The position numbers were made by a program, and so were the translations under genes. From Benincasa hispida (taxonomy: Eukaryota; Streptophyta; Magnoliopsida; Cucurbitales; Cucurbitaceae): DNA of 64,000 bases. The notes below the pieces were generated by a model. That model did not search any database. It was not told the origin of the DNA and was given only the letters and a program-made list of their open reading frames with translations. Of this stretch, positions 33,895 through 48,800 are shown piece by piece. Each line of letters starts with the position of its first letter. The stretch's first letter is position 1. The stretch is from assembly GCF_009727055.1 (NCBI RefSeq), contig NC_052355.1, positions 51,101,151 to 51,165,150 of the forward strand, given 5' to 3'.

Positions 33895-36800
33895 ATGACT
33901 GGACATAGTCGACGGAATCCTCGAAGCCGAAACAAATCAGTCTCCGCCGTCGACGGCGACGACGACACCGCCGTCCGTCAAGGTCCGGATACTTATCGAC
34001 GGCACAGAGATAGAAGCAAATTACGTCCTTCGATTCGCATCTTCAATGTTAGTCTCAAGGTCATGGTAGGTTTTTGCTTCGTCGCATTTTTCGTCATCTT
34101 TTATCTGATCAGAAGCCTAGTCGTAGTCGGAGACCATCGGACTCCTAGGGTTATTACGCCATTTCCTGCTCCAAAAGTTATCGACCTTCCTCAGGTAGAG
34201 AGTTGCTTTAACTATTTGTTAATTTTTCTCCTCCATCATTTTTTTCCCGCTATATATATGTGTGTATATATATTAATTGTATATCTTACGCTGCCTACAT
34301 TCCGCCTATATTCGCTGGTTGTGGAGACAGTTTCAAGGTGAACATAAAGAGAGCCTGTATTGGGGAACTTATCGACCTCATCTCTATCTTGGAATCCGAG
34401 CTAGGTACTTCATTGAGTTGAAAATAAGTTTCGTCGTATATTTGCACGATCTAGGATGTTTTTCAACAATTGAATTTACTTGTGTTTTCGAAGTTACAAG
34501 ATGCTTAATTATTCAACGAGTACGCAGGAAACACTTTGCTAACTACCACATTGTTCTTATCGTCCATTTACAAAATGTGTATTGTCAGGAATACAAACTC
34601 TGTATTGATAACTTGAGCATACTTGGTGGCTGGAGTGACTCGATTCTTTGAGTTGTGTTTTGAAAGTCAGATTTGTGCTCTTCAAGACATTGTATTTTTA
34701 GTGTATATTGTTAGATTATTTTTGGTAAATGAATTTTTATGATGCAAACCTCACAAGGTAGTTGCAATCTTTCCGTGGCGAGTTTTTAATACCGAACATA
34801 AAAATTTTCTGGGTATTTAGAGTTCAATCTCTGTGATTCTCGATATGTAACTTTGGTCACTGTAATCATAGTCTTGACCTCAGCCAATTCTTCTATATCT
34901 GTTTTTTGTTCTTTACTCACTCTATCAAATGCTTTATACGAATACCTAGTTTTTAGCTGATAAGTAGTTCTCTTATATCTCAGGACTCCACGTTCATTGC
35001 TTGCTGGCTTGATGTGGATAGGTGTTCAGAATGGAAGATATGTCATGAGGCATGTGTGCCAAGATTCTGATGAACTAAGCACATACGGCTGGACTCATCA
35101 TAATGCACGTGATTTTGGACATCAAGTTATTGTTGACCAGGACTTGACTTTGGCAACAAGTTTTCTGAAAACAAAGGAGAGTGGTAGTGGCTATGGTGGA
35201 GATTGGAGTGTTCGCATTGAAGTTAATAGCAAAACGTAAATGCCTTTAATACAAGGATATTTTAAACATTCTTTCCATTAACGTGGCTTTAATGTTGAAG
35301 GGCTGTCCATAAATAGTAACTTGATAGAAAGTAGATGTAGCATAACTGGACTGGATTCTGACAATGAGTTGGAACTTATTTTGTGGCACAGCGATCGTTG
35401 GTAGTCTGGTTAAAGACCTAGCTTTCCATGTAAAGTTCTTCTAGATGAACTTTTCTTGACTTCTTATTTCTCCTTTGACCGAGGATTCATATTTCACTTT
35501 ATGCATATGTTTTACAAATTGGTAAATGATTGGACTGCCATGTGAAACTGTAAAAATCTCTTTCACCGGTGTCGAATAATGTCTAGTGCAGGATTTTCCT
35601 TGTCGATCCATTTTCAGAAGAGAATTAGGAATTCTGAAAGTATCAAAAGTGATATATATTCTATATTGAAAATCATTCCCGTAAAATAAGTATAAATGAT
35701 CTGAGGGTACTATAGGATAAAAGTGAGATTTCTCCCTTGAAAAGTTTACTCATGTTGAAGCATATAGATCGGTTTAATCTTGTATTGTTGACTATGTAGT
35801 TATGTCATGTACCACATTCATTTGGTGTAATCTGTTCTTATTGAGCCACTTGTTCTGGAAGGTTTTATGTGGGTTTCAGAATTTGACTATTAGTTTAACT
35901 GAGTCATGAACTACGTGAATATTTTTTCAATCCCATTTACCTTGTTACTTACATGAGACCTAGGCTTAAGGCCTGTAATAGATTTTTTCCCCTTTTGAGA
36001 ATGTGGTTGATTTTATCACGTTTCTTTTGTGAGGATAAACACATTCTTATTTCTAGCTGGTTTTGCAGATCTGAGGAGGTCAAGGAATTGTTGAAAACTG
36101 GACATCTTTTTTTCTACTTGGCAGATGAAGATGGAAATGCTTTACGTTTGAGTAGAGATGCCATGAACATTCATGAGACTTCACTCATAGCATCAGGTTC
36201 ACGCAGAGATATAGGAAATTGGCAGTTACATTTAGAATCTAGGGTAAATTCCTGAAAGCAATAGTGTGATGCCTCTCCAATTTTTTCTCTGAAATGTCTT
36301 CTCTAAATGAATTAGTTCCCTCAGTTTTTCTCTTTGGATTCTTCTTAAGTGAGGAATTGAAGTTTTCTATTTTAGATTTATATGAATTCCAATGGGATAG
36401 TGTTGGCATTTACTACTTTAAATGAACTTGCAAGTAGTAATTTGAGCCCATCCCATCCTATATCTGTTGATTCTCTTGAGCTACATATTGTTTTAGCCAC
36501 CCTCCTGTCTATTTTCTGCACTTTCTACACTTTTAAGGGACCACAGAAGGACAAATCTCCATGATCATTTGTTCTGCTGTAGTCTCTTTCTCCAACCCCT
36601 CACATCTCAATCAAACATTTTAATTGAACATCTGCTACCCCATCCTTCTTCCTAAGATTTTTTTTTTTCCATAATTGCTTGTTGAAATTAAAATCTTCAG
36701 TTATAATCTTAGAGTTTGTGTCGTTATTGTAATAGAAATTGCCTCTGACATACTGTGCTTTCTTTGATCAGACTGCTTGGAATTTTCTTTTTACATAACC

Positions 36801-39800
36801 ATTGTTGTTAATCTGGTGACATCATTTTTCTTTTCATATGGTTTCCCCTGCAGGATGATGTGGAAGTCCATTTTAGTGGCTTTAAGACCGAGCATTTTCA
36901 CAATTTATCTGAACTTGTTCAGGAAAATATTGGTGCACAAGTAGGTTGACTTTTCTTTTTATTACTCTTTTTAAATGCATTTGGATGCCTCGTGATGTCT
37001 GATTTTCCCCCTGAATAATCTTTTGGGGTTTATATATCTGTGCTGTGATGGACTCCAGCACGTCTTTGCATTATCTTTTTTGCCAGGCAAGAAAATTTGG
37101 TCGACTGCAGCTCTCTGACACTTCTGATGACTCTTCAAATATTTTAGTTTTCCAGGTATGCTTGAATGCAGATGAAAGTTTCCATATCATGGAGAAAGTG
37201 GGAATGTCTAAACCATATGAGTGGCACCATTTTCTTGTTTTTTTCTGTGTGATTTGTTTATTTTTGTTTCACAGATCTCCGGAAGAATTCCATTTAGAAC
37301 AGATTTGGCTTTCATTTCTGGAACTGGTTTCCCAAGTTCTAGAGAAGAGGAACGTGTCAACAGCCTTACAGGTGTTTACTGTGAATCCCACTTTGAATCC
37401 ATAAGATCCAGTTAGTAGTTGGCAATATGCACTGCCAAATTTGGAGTTGAGGAAAGACAAATCTTTTTGGTACACTTCTACCACAAAAAATTGGAATTTT
37501 GATCTGCCATAAGCTTTTGTGTGCTTTTTATGTTTATAAGAAACATCTGTACGTTATAAAAAGTTATGAAACTAGAAGTGAGGCTACTGAATTATTTGCT
37601 TCAACAATGAACCAAAGAAGAGCATAAAAAAGTTATCGAATTGATTTGAAGTTTTTGTCTGTATCCTTAAAGAAAATCCATTTTATGTATGTGATGCAGA
37701 GTCTAAATCGTGTTTCTACTTATGTATGTTGTTTGGAGATGTCAATTATTCATAAGAAGGGTTATTATTTTTCTTGGCTTCTGTTCTTCACATATTGTGT
37801 TTGTTCCCACTTCAACTAGGTTCATCATTAACGGACCGATTAAAGGAGAAAGAATTAGAATTTGATACCAGATTTGAGGAGTGCTTTAGTTTGGCAAACA
37901 AGGTATTTATAGTTTGGAGACATCTGTTCATCATCTCATCTTCTATATTTTGCCCAAAAAAAAAAAAAAAAGATTTGCTTGAACTGAGTAACGAGAACTG
38001 TTGAATATAGTATAGCACCTAGCTGGATGCTTATATCAAAGTATCAAAAGTCAGATGCTTACTCCATAAGACAAAATACATGTTTGGTGATCCTTCCTTA
38101 GTTTGTGTTCAATACAATATGTACCGAGTTCTTCTAAAAACTGGCTGAAGCAAAAAACATATTTCCAACTTCTAAGTGATATTTTCTTCTTTGATTCTAG
38201 ATTATATTCTGTTGATGTCCTTAAACTTGTAATTAGTGTTTGATGGATCTAATTTTGCAATTATGATCAGTTTGATTTAGAATCCACAACTGTTGGTAAG
38301 GCTGCTGTTTCAAACTTATTAGGTGGCATTGGTTATTTCTATGGCCGGTCTAAAATTGCTCTCCCAGGTGCCTCCCATGTAAGTAGTTGGAGCCTTTTCT
38401 TCTCATTCCTTGTTGGCATGTCTTGAAGACAACACCCACAACCCCCCCCCCCCCCCTCCCTTTATTAGCCTACTAATTCTTCAATTGTTTTATCATTAAA
38501 TAATCTCCATCTAATGATATATGTATACCTCTCATCGTAGGAGATGCTTCATCAGTATACTCAATTTTTTTTTTTAAATTTTCCATTTTTACTAGATGTA
38601 AAATTTTTTGTTTTCTTATTGGCCTGAGGAATTAACGTAATTTCTATTTGCTCCAAGATTATTAATCTTGTATTTTGTAGTTTTTGGTTCTTTTTTTCCT
38701 TTTCTATTTTTCAGTCTTTGAGCATATTTATTCTGTTCCTTTTGCATTGAAACCTGTGAATGTTTTGTTGTATGTTATTAATTTTGCAACCGAGGAAACA
38801 CAACACTACATTTATTGCAGCCCGGAAGTCGTGATAGTTTCCTTTTTTATTGGCCTGCTGAGCTTTACACTGCTGTTCCATGCCGTCCCGTCTTCCCTAG
38901 GGGATTTTTGTGGGATGAAGGCTTTCATCAGCTGCTGATCTGGTTAGTGCTTATTGTTTCTAGACGTGCAGTTCATTTTTATATTTTCAAGTGCAGGTAG
39001 ATTATTCGTCTTTTGGATAAGAAAGATTCACATGTTATGAAGACTTTACTGGGCTGAGCTTTCATTCTTGACCCCGTACCTTCTTCCTATCCATTGTTGA
39101 ACAGGCGATGGGATATTCATATTAGCTTAGATATTCTTGGTCACTGGTTGGATCTAATGAATATTGATGGATGGATTCCACGTGAACAAATATTAGGGGC
39201 CGAAGCTCTCAGGTGACAGCTTGTTCAAATATGTGAATTTAAATTACCGTTAACCTCTACTGAAATATCTTCCACTTTGTTTTCTAATCTCAATGCAGCA
39301 AGATCCCGGAAGAATTTATTCCTCAATATCCAAGCAATGCTAACCCTCCAGCATTATTTCTAGTCTTGCGTGGTAATTACTAATTTTATCTCAATTCCCT
39401 GTCATAGTATTCTGTGTATGATTCTTTTCTCTCCCTCCAACATCTTATTATCGCGTCTATAGATATTAAAAGAGGTGACTTTGGGGAATTAGTGTGATAA
39501 ACCATGCAATGATGCTAGGAGTGGAACGTAAGTAGCCATGCCTGGCGTTTTTTTAAAATATAATTTTAGGGCAATGAGAACAGAGAAATTGTGATGGTGC
39601 AATGGTGTTGACTGTTGAGAGATGTAGTAACTCGAGTTTTGAACTCCAATAATTTTTTTAATGTATTTCTGATGGAGGAAAATTTGTTAATAATGTGGAT
39701 TGTTCCTAATAAGTCTGCTACACAAAAGATACAATGTATTGTAGAGTAAGCAACTCTGAAATTCTTTTTGCTTTATTATCTGAATAAGAGACAAAAAAAT

Positions 39801-42800
39801 GTTGTTGGCCATTGATCGAAGGATTCATACAACTTCTATGGATCCTTTGAGATAATGAGTACCTTGCTAGCAATTCCTGCTATTTTATTTGACGAGAACT
39901 TATTTCTTGGAGTCTTATCTCTTCGGCATTTGGTTACACACTCCCATTTACACTTGAGTGCATTCAGAAATCTGAGCATTCATGGGTACTGTGGCTGTTT
40001 AACTAGCTCTACATTTTCTGCTTTTGTATGTAGTGTCACCAGCGAATATGAACTCACAGTACACTGGTAATAGTAGACCATTGTGGTCCGTAACATAAAA
40101 TATCAAATCATTTGGTTGAATCTCTAGTTGCGATGTTGGTGATTAGATTTGTTTCTTCTTGTAGAATTAGTTCATGGCCTAAAGAAAAATGCATTTACGG
40201 AGACAGAAAGCTCGAAGATATCTTCATTCTTAGAACGGGCTTTTGTCCGCTTGGAAGCTTGGTTCCAGTGGTTCAATACTACACAGCCAGGTGTCTGCAT
40301 CCTGTGTTATATTATTTTTTTGGGCATTCAATGGGTTCTTTCACTATGCTTGAGTTCATATTAGTTAGTAAGCCATTTGGAATTTCACATTTTCTCCCCT
40401 TCATTGACTGAAAATATCATTTTGTGGAACACAGGGAAAGAGGCAAGCAGCTTTTACTGGCATGGAAGAGACAGCTCTACAATTCGGGAACTTAACCCTA
40501 AGGTTTTTTTTTTAAAATTCTGAACTCTCTATGCCTTGCTCTGTTGGTGACCGAGAAAACAGTGCTCCCTTCATCACTTTGTACATATTTATCCATTTAT
40601 TAACTTTCCTTCATTAATGATTGTTCTTTAGAAACGCTATACATCATAAGAGTGGTGATCTGGAAAATTTGGAATGAAAGAAATAAGGAAAGATCTTCAT
40701 AAGAAGTCCTTGAGGCCTCTCTTTTTGTGGCTCTTTATGTTAGGCCACCTATCAAGCATGTGTACAAAAGGAGGGACAAAAAATAGGCTTGCACCATCGA
40801 CAGAGGGGTAGCTTATAGTGGGCCCGCCGTATGGCCAGTAGAGGAATGTTGGTATTTAAATGTTTTGTTCTGCTAGGGTTAGTTATCTTGTATTTTGTGT
40901 ATGAACAGAAGTCTTGGTGGAGAGGGCAACCCTCTTGGTTATCTTGGCTGTAGGTTGGAATACGTTGTTTGTTTTCTATCTTGAACTCTATTTCCCCCTG
41001 TTTGGAATTATCTTAACGTGAATACCATTTAAGTGAGGAAGAATTCTTATAAGTGGTACCAAAGATGTTCGGAAACCTAGGGAAGTGGATGAAGATGACA
41101 CAGAAACTGATTGAGGAACGGTTGAGTGCAACGGAAAATGACATTGGGATTATCAAGCAGGAGTTGCAGAGGCTGCCGACGCTGGAAAAGCCGGTGGAGA
41201 AGATTCAAGTAATGTTGACTAAGATATATGGTGACCGCCAAAGACAGTAGGGGTCGTCGGAGGTGACTGGTACCACCACGGGGAAGAGAAAAGAGAGACC
41301 GGAAGAGGAGTTCGAGGAATTCAAAGAAGCCAAAGAAGGGGAATCATCCCTAAGGAAAGAAAATGGGGGAGGACAAGAGTGGATTAAGTTCGAAAAACTC
41401 GAGATGCCTGTTTTCAACGGGAAGGATCCAGATGGTTGGTTTTTTAGAGAGGAGCACTACTTCTAGTTGTATTGGCCGACTGAAAAGGAGAAGTTGAAAA
41501 TCACGATCGTGAGTATGGAAGGGAAGGCGTTAAACTGGTTTCACTGGGCAAAGAATCGTTGGAAATTTAAGTCATGGAAGGAGCCCAAACAGAGGATTTA
41601 CATTCGTTTTTGGTCACGGGAGCAGGGAACACCATGTGTTTGGTTCTTGGCGATCAAGCAGGAGGGAACCATCACGGAATATTTACAGAGGTTTGAAGAG
41701 CTGTTGGCACCATTGCCGGAATTGGCAGAAGATGTCTTAGTCAACACATTCACGAATGGGTTGGATCCGGTGATACGGACTGAGGTGTTCACCATGAGAG
41801 CAGTGGGCCTGGAAGAGATGATGGACGCGACCCAATTAGTTGAAGATCGTATAGATGTATGCGTATGGCCCACAACCCGTATGGGTAGGATTGGAAACCA
41901 GCCCAAAAGCCAATGGTAAAAAATACAAAGGGTAGTACGACCCGTACGATCACATGGGCCGAGAAGGTACAATCCCCAGGTACGGGCATTGGAACAAATC
42001 GACGAGATCCTCTTCACAGATGGATAGACTCTGAGCTGCAAGCGAAGAGGGAAGAGGGCTTGTGTTATCAGTGCGACGAGCCATTCGGTAAGGGTCATCG
42101 TTGCAAAAACAAAGAATTACGCCTTTGTGTAGTAGCTAATGATGTGGAGGATATTGAGATGGAAGAAATGCAGGTGGAGGACTGCATGTTGGAGGTGAGT
42201 CCCGTGGTCGAGTTGTTGTTGAATTCGGTAGTGGGGTAACCACACCAGGTAATTTTAAACTCAAAGCGATGATCGAGGAGCAAGAAATTTTGGTTATGGT
42301 ATACTGTGGGGCCACACAACTTTATAGGGCAGCGCGTGGTAGAGACCTTGAAATTACCCGTGACGGAGACAACTAGCTATGGTGTTATCATGGGTTCTGG
42401 GAAAGTTGTCCCAGGAAAAGGCACGTGCAAAGGGGTGACGGTCGACCTGCCCATGATAACTTTTATGGATGATTTTCTACCAATGAAGCTAGGAAATTTA
42501 GACATGGTGCTACGCATGCAGTGGCTAAGAAAACAGGGATCAATGACAGTCGACTAGAAGGAATTGACAATGACCCTTACGGTAGAGGGATTGAAGGTCT
42601 TGCTTGAATGGAAGTCTACTTGAAAATGATGGTTAAGACGTGGCAGCCAGAGGATGAGGGGTTCCTAGTAGATCTCCGGGCGATGGGAGGCGATGGGTGT
42701 ACCTCAGGAGGATTGGGAACTGTTGATGAGCGAAACCATTGAGGAACTTCAACCTGAGTTAGAGCAACTCCAGCAAGAGTTCGAAGATGTGTCCCACATG

Positions 42801-45800
42801 CCAGAGGGCTTACCTCCAGTAAGGTAGATTGACCACCAGATCCAATTGAAAGCAGGAACCGACCTGATCAACGTGAGACCCTACTGACACCTGCATGCGC
42901 AGAAGAATGAGATCGAGAGGTTAGTAAATGAGTTAAGAAGAAGGACGACACCCTTCTGAGTATAAGTTTGTTTTCCATCGCTATCATATTAGTTAAGAAG
43001 GACGACAACTGGCATTTTTGTTTGGATTATTGAGCACTGAATCGGGTTACGGTACCGAACAAATTCCCTATTTTGATGATCGATGAATTGCTAGACGAGC
43101 TGCATAGGGCCTGTGTTTTTTCCAAAATTGACTTGAAATTCGGATACCACCAGATAAGGGTTTGAGAAAAAGATATACCAAAGACGACATTTCGGATCCA
43201 TAGGGGGCATCAGGAGTTTTTGGTCATGTCGTTTGGGTTGACTAACGCACCAACGACGTTTCAAGCTCTTATGAATCAGGTTTTTGGACCCTATCTTCGA
43301 AAATTTCTTATGAATCATGTCGTTTGTGTTTTCCGATAACATTTTGGTTTACAGCAGGGACATGGTTTCCCATTTGGAACATTTAATTGTGGTACTCCAG
43401 CTCCTCTGCAAACAAGAAAAAGTGTCAGCTAGCCAAAACTCGAATTGAATACCTAGGACACTGGGTCTTAGCGGGAGGAGTGGAAACGGATGAAGGGAAA
43501 ATCCGAGCCATGGCGGAGTGGCCCCTACCAAGAAACGTCAAAGAATTGAGAAGGCTTCCTAGGCCTAATGGGGTATTATCGCTGGTTCGTAGCCAATTAT
43601 GGAGTCATAGCAGCTCCGTTGATGCGGCTGACTAAGAAGAATGGATTTGTATGGTCAGAGGACGCGGCAAGGGTGTTTGAGACATTAAAAAAGGCCATGG
43701 TTACACTACTGGTTTTAGCTTTACCCGACTTTAACCTCCCATTTGACATAGAAACGGATGCCTCAAGGATGGGTTTGGGAGCAGTGTTATCACAGAATCA
43801 ACACCCCATCGCCTATTTCAATCAGGTCTTATCGATGGCTGGCAGGAAGAAGTCGGTTTACGAAAGGGAATTAATGGCCATTGTGTTGTCTGTGGAAAAA
43901 TGGCGCCACTATTTGTTAGGTCACTGGTTCACGATCTACACAGACCAAAAGACTCTGAGATACATCTTAGAACAGTGTGATATTCCACAGGGAGTTCAAA
44001 AATGGGTGACAAGTTGATGGGGTATGATTTTGAGATCATTTATAAAGTGGGACCTGAGAACAAAACGGCTCTCTCAAGAATGTTGGGTGGAGCCAGCTAA
44101 ATGTGATAGCAGTTCCCTATCTGATTGATTTGAGTGTGGTTGATAAAGAAGTACAAGAAGATCCGAAACTCAAGGCCATATTTAACAAGGTAGCCCAAGA
44201 GAGCGAGAGCGAGAGCGTTCCCAATTATAGCCTGTATGCATAATTGATTCGCTGATTGTTTAATATCAAGGGAGGTTGTTTCATAACGGCAAATTAGTCC
44301 TTTTCCGTTCCTTGAGTTTATTGTGCACAATTCTTCATACCTTCCATGATTCGGTGATCGGGGGCATTCAGGGTATTTGCGGACAAACAAACGGATAGTA
44401 GCTGAGTTGTTCTGGGAGGGAATGCGATCGGATGTCAAGCAATATGTGGAACAGTGTTATGTTTGCTAGAGAAACAAAATTCAAGCATTATCCCCCATCG
44501 GACTATTACAACTTTTGCCGATTCCTAATCGAGTATGGGAGGATATTTCGATGGACTTCGTGGAGGGCTACCCTGTTCGAAGGGATTTTAGGTAGTCTTT
44601 GTGGTGGTGGACCGTATGAGTAAATATGCTCATTTCATGGCCTTGGGCCATTCGTACTCGGCTAAAATGGTTGCAACAGTGTTTATTAAAGAGGTGGTGC
44701 GCCACCATGGATATCCTCGTTCCATCGTATCGGATTGGGATCACGTTTTCCTTGACCACTTCTGGCAGGAACTGTTTTGTTTACAAGGCACTTAGTTGAA
44801 GAGAAGCACGGCATACCACCCTCAGACTGAGGCTGTAAACACATGCTTGGAAATGTATCTTCGTGGTTGATGAAAAAAAAGTAGGAAAAAGAAAAATAAC
44901 ACACCAAGAATTTACGTGGAAAACCCTAATTAGGGAGAAAAACCACGGGATAAGGGAATTATTATTAGAAACTGATACAATGGAATACAGTAGACCAATA
45001 GCTTAAATAGAGAACAGGGAAACCCTAGGGTACAATGAAAAAAACAAAATTGCCCCTAGGGCCCAAAACCCTAATTTCAACACTCCCCCTCAAGTTGGGG
45101 CGTAGATGTCAATAAGTCCCAACTTGCTCACACAAGTGTCAAACGACTGTCTGGAAAGCCCCTTTGTTAGGACCTGCAATTTGTTGATTGGAGGGAATAT
45201 AAGGAACACAAATGTTGCCACTATCGAGTCTTTCTTTGATAAAGTGCCGCTCAATCTCCACATGTTTTGTTCTGTCATGTTGAACAGGGTTGTTTGCTAT
45301 GCTTATGGCTGCTTTATTATCACAGTAGAGTTTCATTGGGCTGGTATTCTCTTGACCAAGGTCTTTCAAGACTTTTTCAAGCCAGATCTCTTCACAGATT
45401 CCTTGACTCATGGCTCTGTATTATGCCTCAGCACTGCTTCTGGCAACAACACCTTGTTTTTTGTTTCTCCATGTAACAAGATTGCCCCACACAAAGGTAC
45501 AATATCCTGATGTTGATTTTTTGTCTACTACAGATCCTGCCCAATCAGCATCAGTGTAAGCTTCGATACATCGTTTTTCAGTTTTCCTGAACATCAAGTC
45601 TTTCCTTGGGGAAGTTTTTAGATATCTCAAAATGCGCTCCACTGTCGTCATGTGTTCTTCGTATGGTGACTGCATGAACTGACTTACCATACTTACTGCA
45701 TAAGAGATGTCGGGTCTAGTATGAGAAAGATATATTAATTTCCCAATAAGTCGCTGATATCTTTCTTTGCTCACTGGAACACTTTTACTCATATTACTTA

Positions 45801-48800
45801 ACTTTGCATTGGCTTCTATAGGGGTATCAACTGGTTTACATCCCGTCATACCTGTTTCCTTGAGCAGGTCCAGAGTATACTTCCTTTGGGAAACTGAAAT
45901 TCCTTCTCTTGNCCCGTCATACCTGTTTCCTTGAGCAGGTCCAGAGTATACTTCCTTTGGGAAACTGAAATTCCTTCTCTTGATCGAGCTACTTCCATTT
46001 CGAGGAAGTATCTTAGTTTTCCAAGGTCCTTGATCTCGAATTCCTCAGCTATCTTTGCCTTCAATCGGTCAATCTCTGAAGTATCATCACTTGAAATAAC
46101 AATGTCATCAACATAAACAATCAAAATTGCGATTTTTTCGGATACAGACCTTTTAGTAAACAGAGTATGATCAGAATGACCCTGTTTATATCCTTGAGAT
46201 TTTACAAACATAGTAAATCTGTCAAACCACGCCCTTGGTGACTGTTTTAGCCCATATAAGGACTTTCTCAATCTGCAAACTCGGTGATCAAACTGTCTCT
46301 CAAATCCTGGGGGAGGACTCATATAGACTTCTTCCTCCAGTTCTCCATTGAGAAAAGCATTCTTCACATCAAGCTGGTGAAGGGGTCAGTCCTTATTAAC
46401 TGCAATAGAAAGGAGGACCCGAACTGTATTTAGCTTTGCAATTGGCAAAAAGGTCTTTGAATAATCAACCCCAAATATCTGAGTAAAACCCCTGGCTACT
46501 AATCTTGCTTTATATCTGTCAACAGTTCCATCAGGCTTATACTTTATTGTGAATACCCATTTACATCCGACTGCTTTATGACCATTCGGAAGATTGACTT
46601 ATCCCACATATGATTTTTCTCGAGGGCTTTCATTTCTTCCATAACCGCTGCTTTCCATTCAGGACTTTCCAATGTGGTGTGTATACTTTTTGGTATCACC
46701 ATTGTGTCTAGGCTTGTAGGGAGGGCCTTGAACTTAGGGGATAAATTACTATAGGACAAGTAGCTTTGCAACGGATATTTAGTACATGATCTTGTACCTT
46801 TCCTCAAGGCAATCGGAAGATCAAGGGATTCATCTCTATCTTTATTTTCTTCTGACATACTGCATTCTCCCTCCGGTTCTGTTATTTTCCCACTCTCAAC
46901 ATTTTTCTCAGTGGGAATAAGAGAGGCTTCTTTTCTAGGTTCTACCATGTCCTTAAGAGTCATGCACTCATCTGTCTCTGCACCATCATCAACCTCAATC
47001 ACATCCTTGCTGGCATTATCTTCCCTGCTTTTGCTCTCAACATTTTCAACACAAGCATCAATGTTATCACATTTATTATCATGATCAAGGATAGGACTAC
47101 TAGTACCTAGAACTGATCTCTGTTCAAACTCATGAACTGGAGCCGGAGAGATGACAGGTGGTGCTATTTCCTTCCTGAGATTCTTTCTATAGTATGTGAT
47201 CCAAGGGACTTGTACAGTTGGGAGGATGGGTGCGTTGGTGTTGACACTGACATCAAGGATGGGTTCAGGTTCAGGTAAGGTAGAAAGACTGGGACACCAA
47301 TTGGTTTCTTCACTGGAATGCTCCCCCTGAAGAGAACCATTGGGAAAGAATAGATGATCTTCGAAGAAGGTCACATCCATAGTGACAAAGTATTTCCTGG
47401 AAGGAGGGTGATAACACTTGTACCCACGCTGATGTAGAGGGTATCCTATAAAAACGCATTTTTGTGCTCGAAGGGTAAACTTGGTTCGGTTAGGTCTGTG
47501 TGTATGGCCGAACACCACACAGCCAAAGACACGAAGGGGTACATTAGAAAGAAGTCTGGAGTTTGGGTAAGACTCTTTGAAATAGTCTTATGGGGTTTGG
47601 AATTTAAGGACCCGGGATGGCATGCGGTTTATGAGATGGGCTGCTGTCAGAATAGCATCACCCCACAAATAAGAGGGAAGAGAGGTAGACAACATAAGAG
47701 AGCGGGCAACTTCAACTAGGTGACGGTTTTTCCGTTCGGCCACTCCATTTTGTTGAGGAGTGTACGCACAGGAACTCTGATGGACAACACCTTCGGAGGT
47801 AAGGAATTCTGTAAGGTGTTACTAAGGTATTATCGACCATTATCACTTCTGAGGATAGCAATTTTAGCGTTGAACTGGGTTTCTATGGAATTGTAAAATT
47901 GTTGGAAAACTGACGTGACTTCTGATTTATCTGTCAGCAGGAAAACCCAGGTTAGACGAGTATGATCGTCAATAAAGGTTACAAACCAACGCTTCCCAGT
48001 TATGGTAGTGACTGGTGAAGGACCCCAGACATCACTATGGAATAGAGTAAATGGTTTAGACGGCTTATAGGGCGGAGAAGAGAAAGAAACACGAGGCTGT
48101 TACGCCTGGACACACACATCACATTTCAATTTGGAGATATTAATATTGCGAAAAAGATGAGGGAACAAATAGTTCATATACTGGAAATTATGATGGCCAA
48201 GACGATAATGCCACAACATATAATCAGTTTCAGAAATGGAAAAATGAGAAGAAAACAAACTAGTCCTATCACATAACCTAAAGGAAGCTTCTTCAGTAAG
48301 GAAATAGAGTCCCCTGTCATGTCGGGCAGTGCCAATCGTCCTCCCCGAGGTCAGATCCTGAAACATAACATCATCAAGTGAGAAACTAACACAACACTTC
48401 AAATCTCTTGTTAGCTTACTAACAGATAACAGATTGTAAGACACTTTTGGCACATGCAACACATCTTGGAGTACTAAGCCGGCAAAGGGTGACACTCGTC
48501 CTTTTCCAGCAACAGAAGCAAAGGACCCATCTGCAATTCGGATCCTTTCATTTCCAGCATCAGGTTGATAAGATAAAAATTGATTAGAGGAACCAGTGAG
48601 GTGATCTGTGGCTCCTGAGTCTAATATCCACAGTTTATTACCAGTTTTACTCACAAGACCAAAAGATTGAAAAGTACCTGTATGGGCGATTGCACTTACA
48701 CCCACTGTAGTAGTATTCTGAGTAATTTCCTGGTTCTAAGTCTGAGTATCTTTAGTAACAGATTCACCTATGAGAGCTCGACTTGGCTGTCGTTTCTTAC

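Noticed and set aside
41598..42098. 166-codon minus-strand ORF in GCS1 intron 14
   Set aside because: Antisense to the chromovirus gag; no motif of its own.
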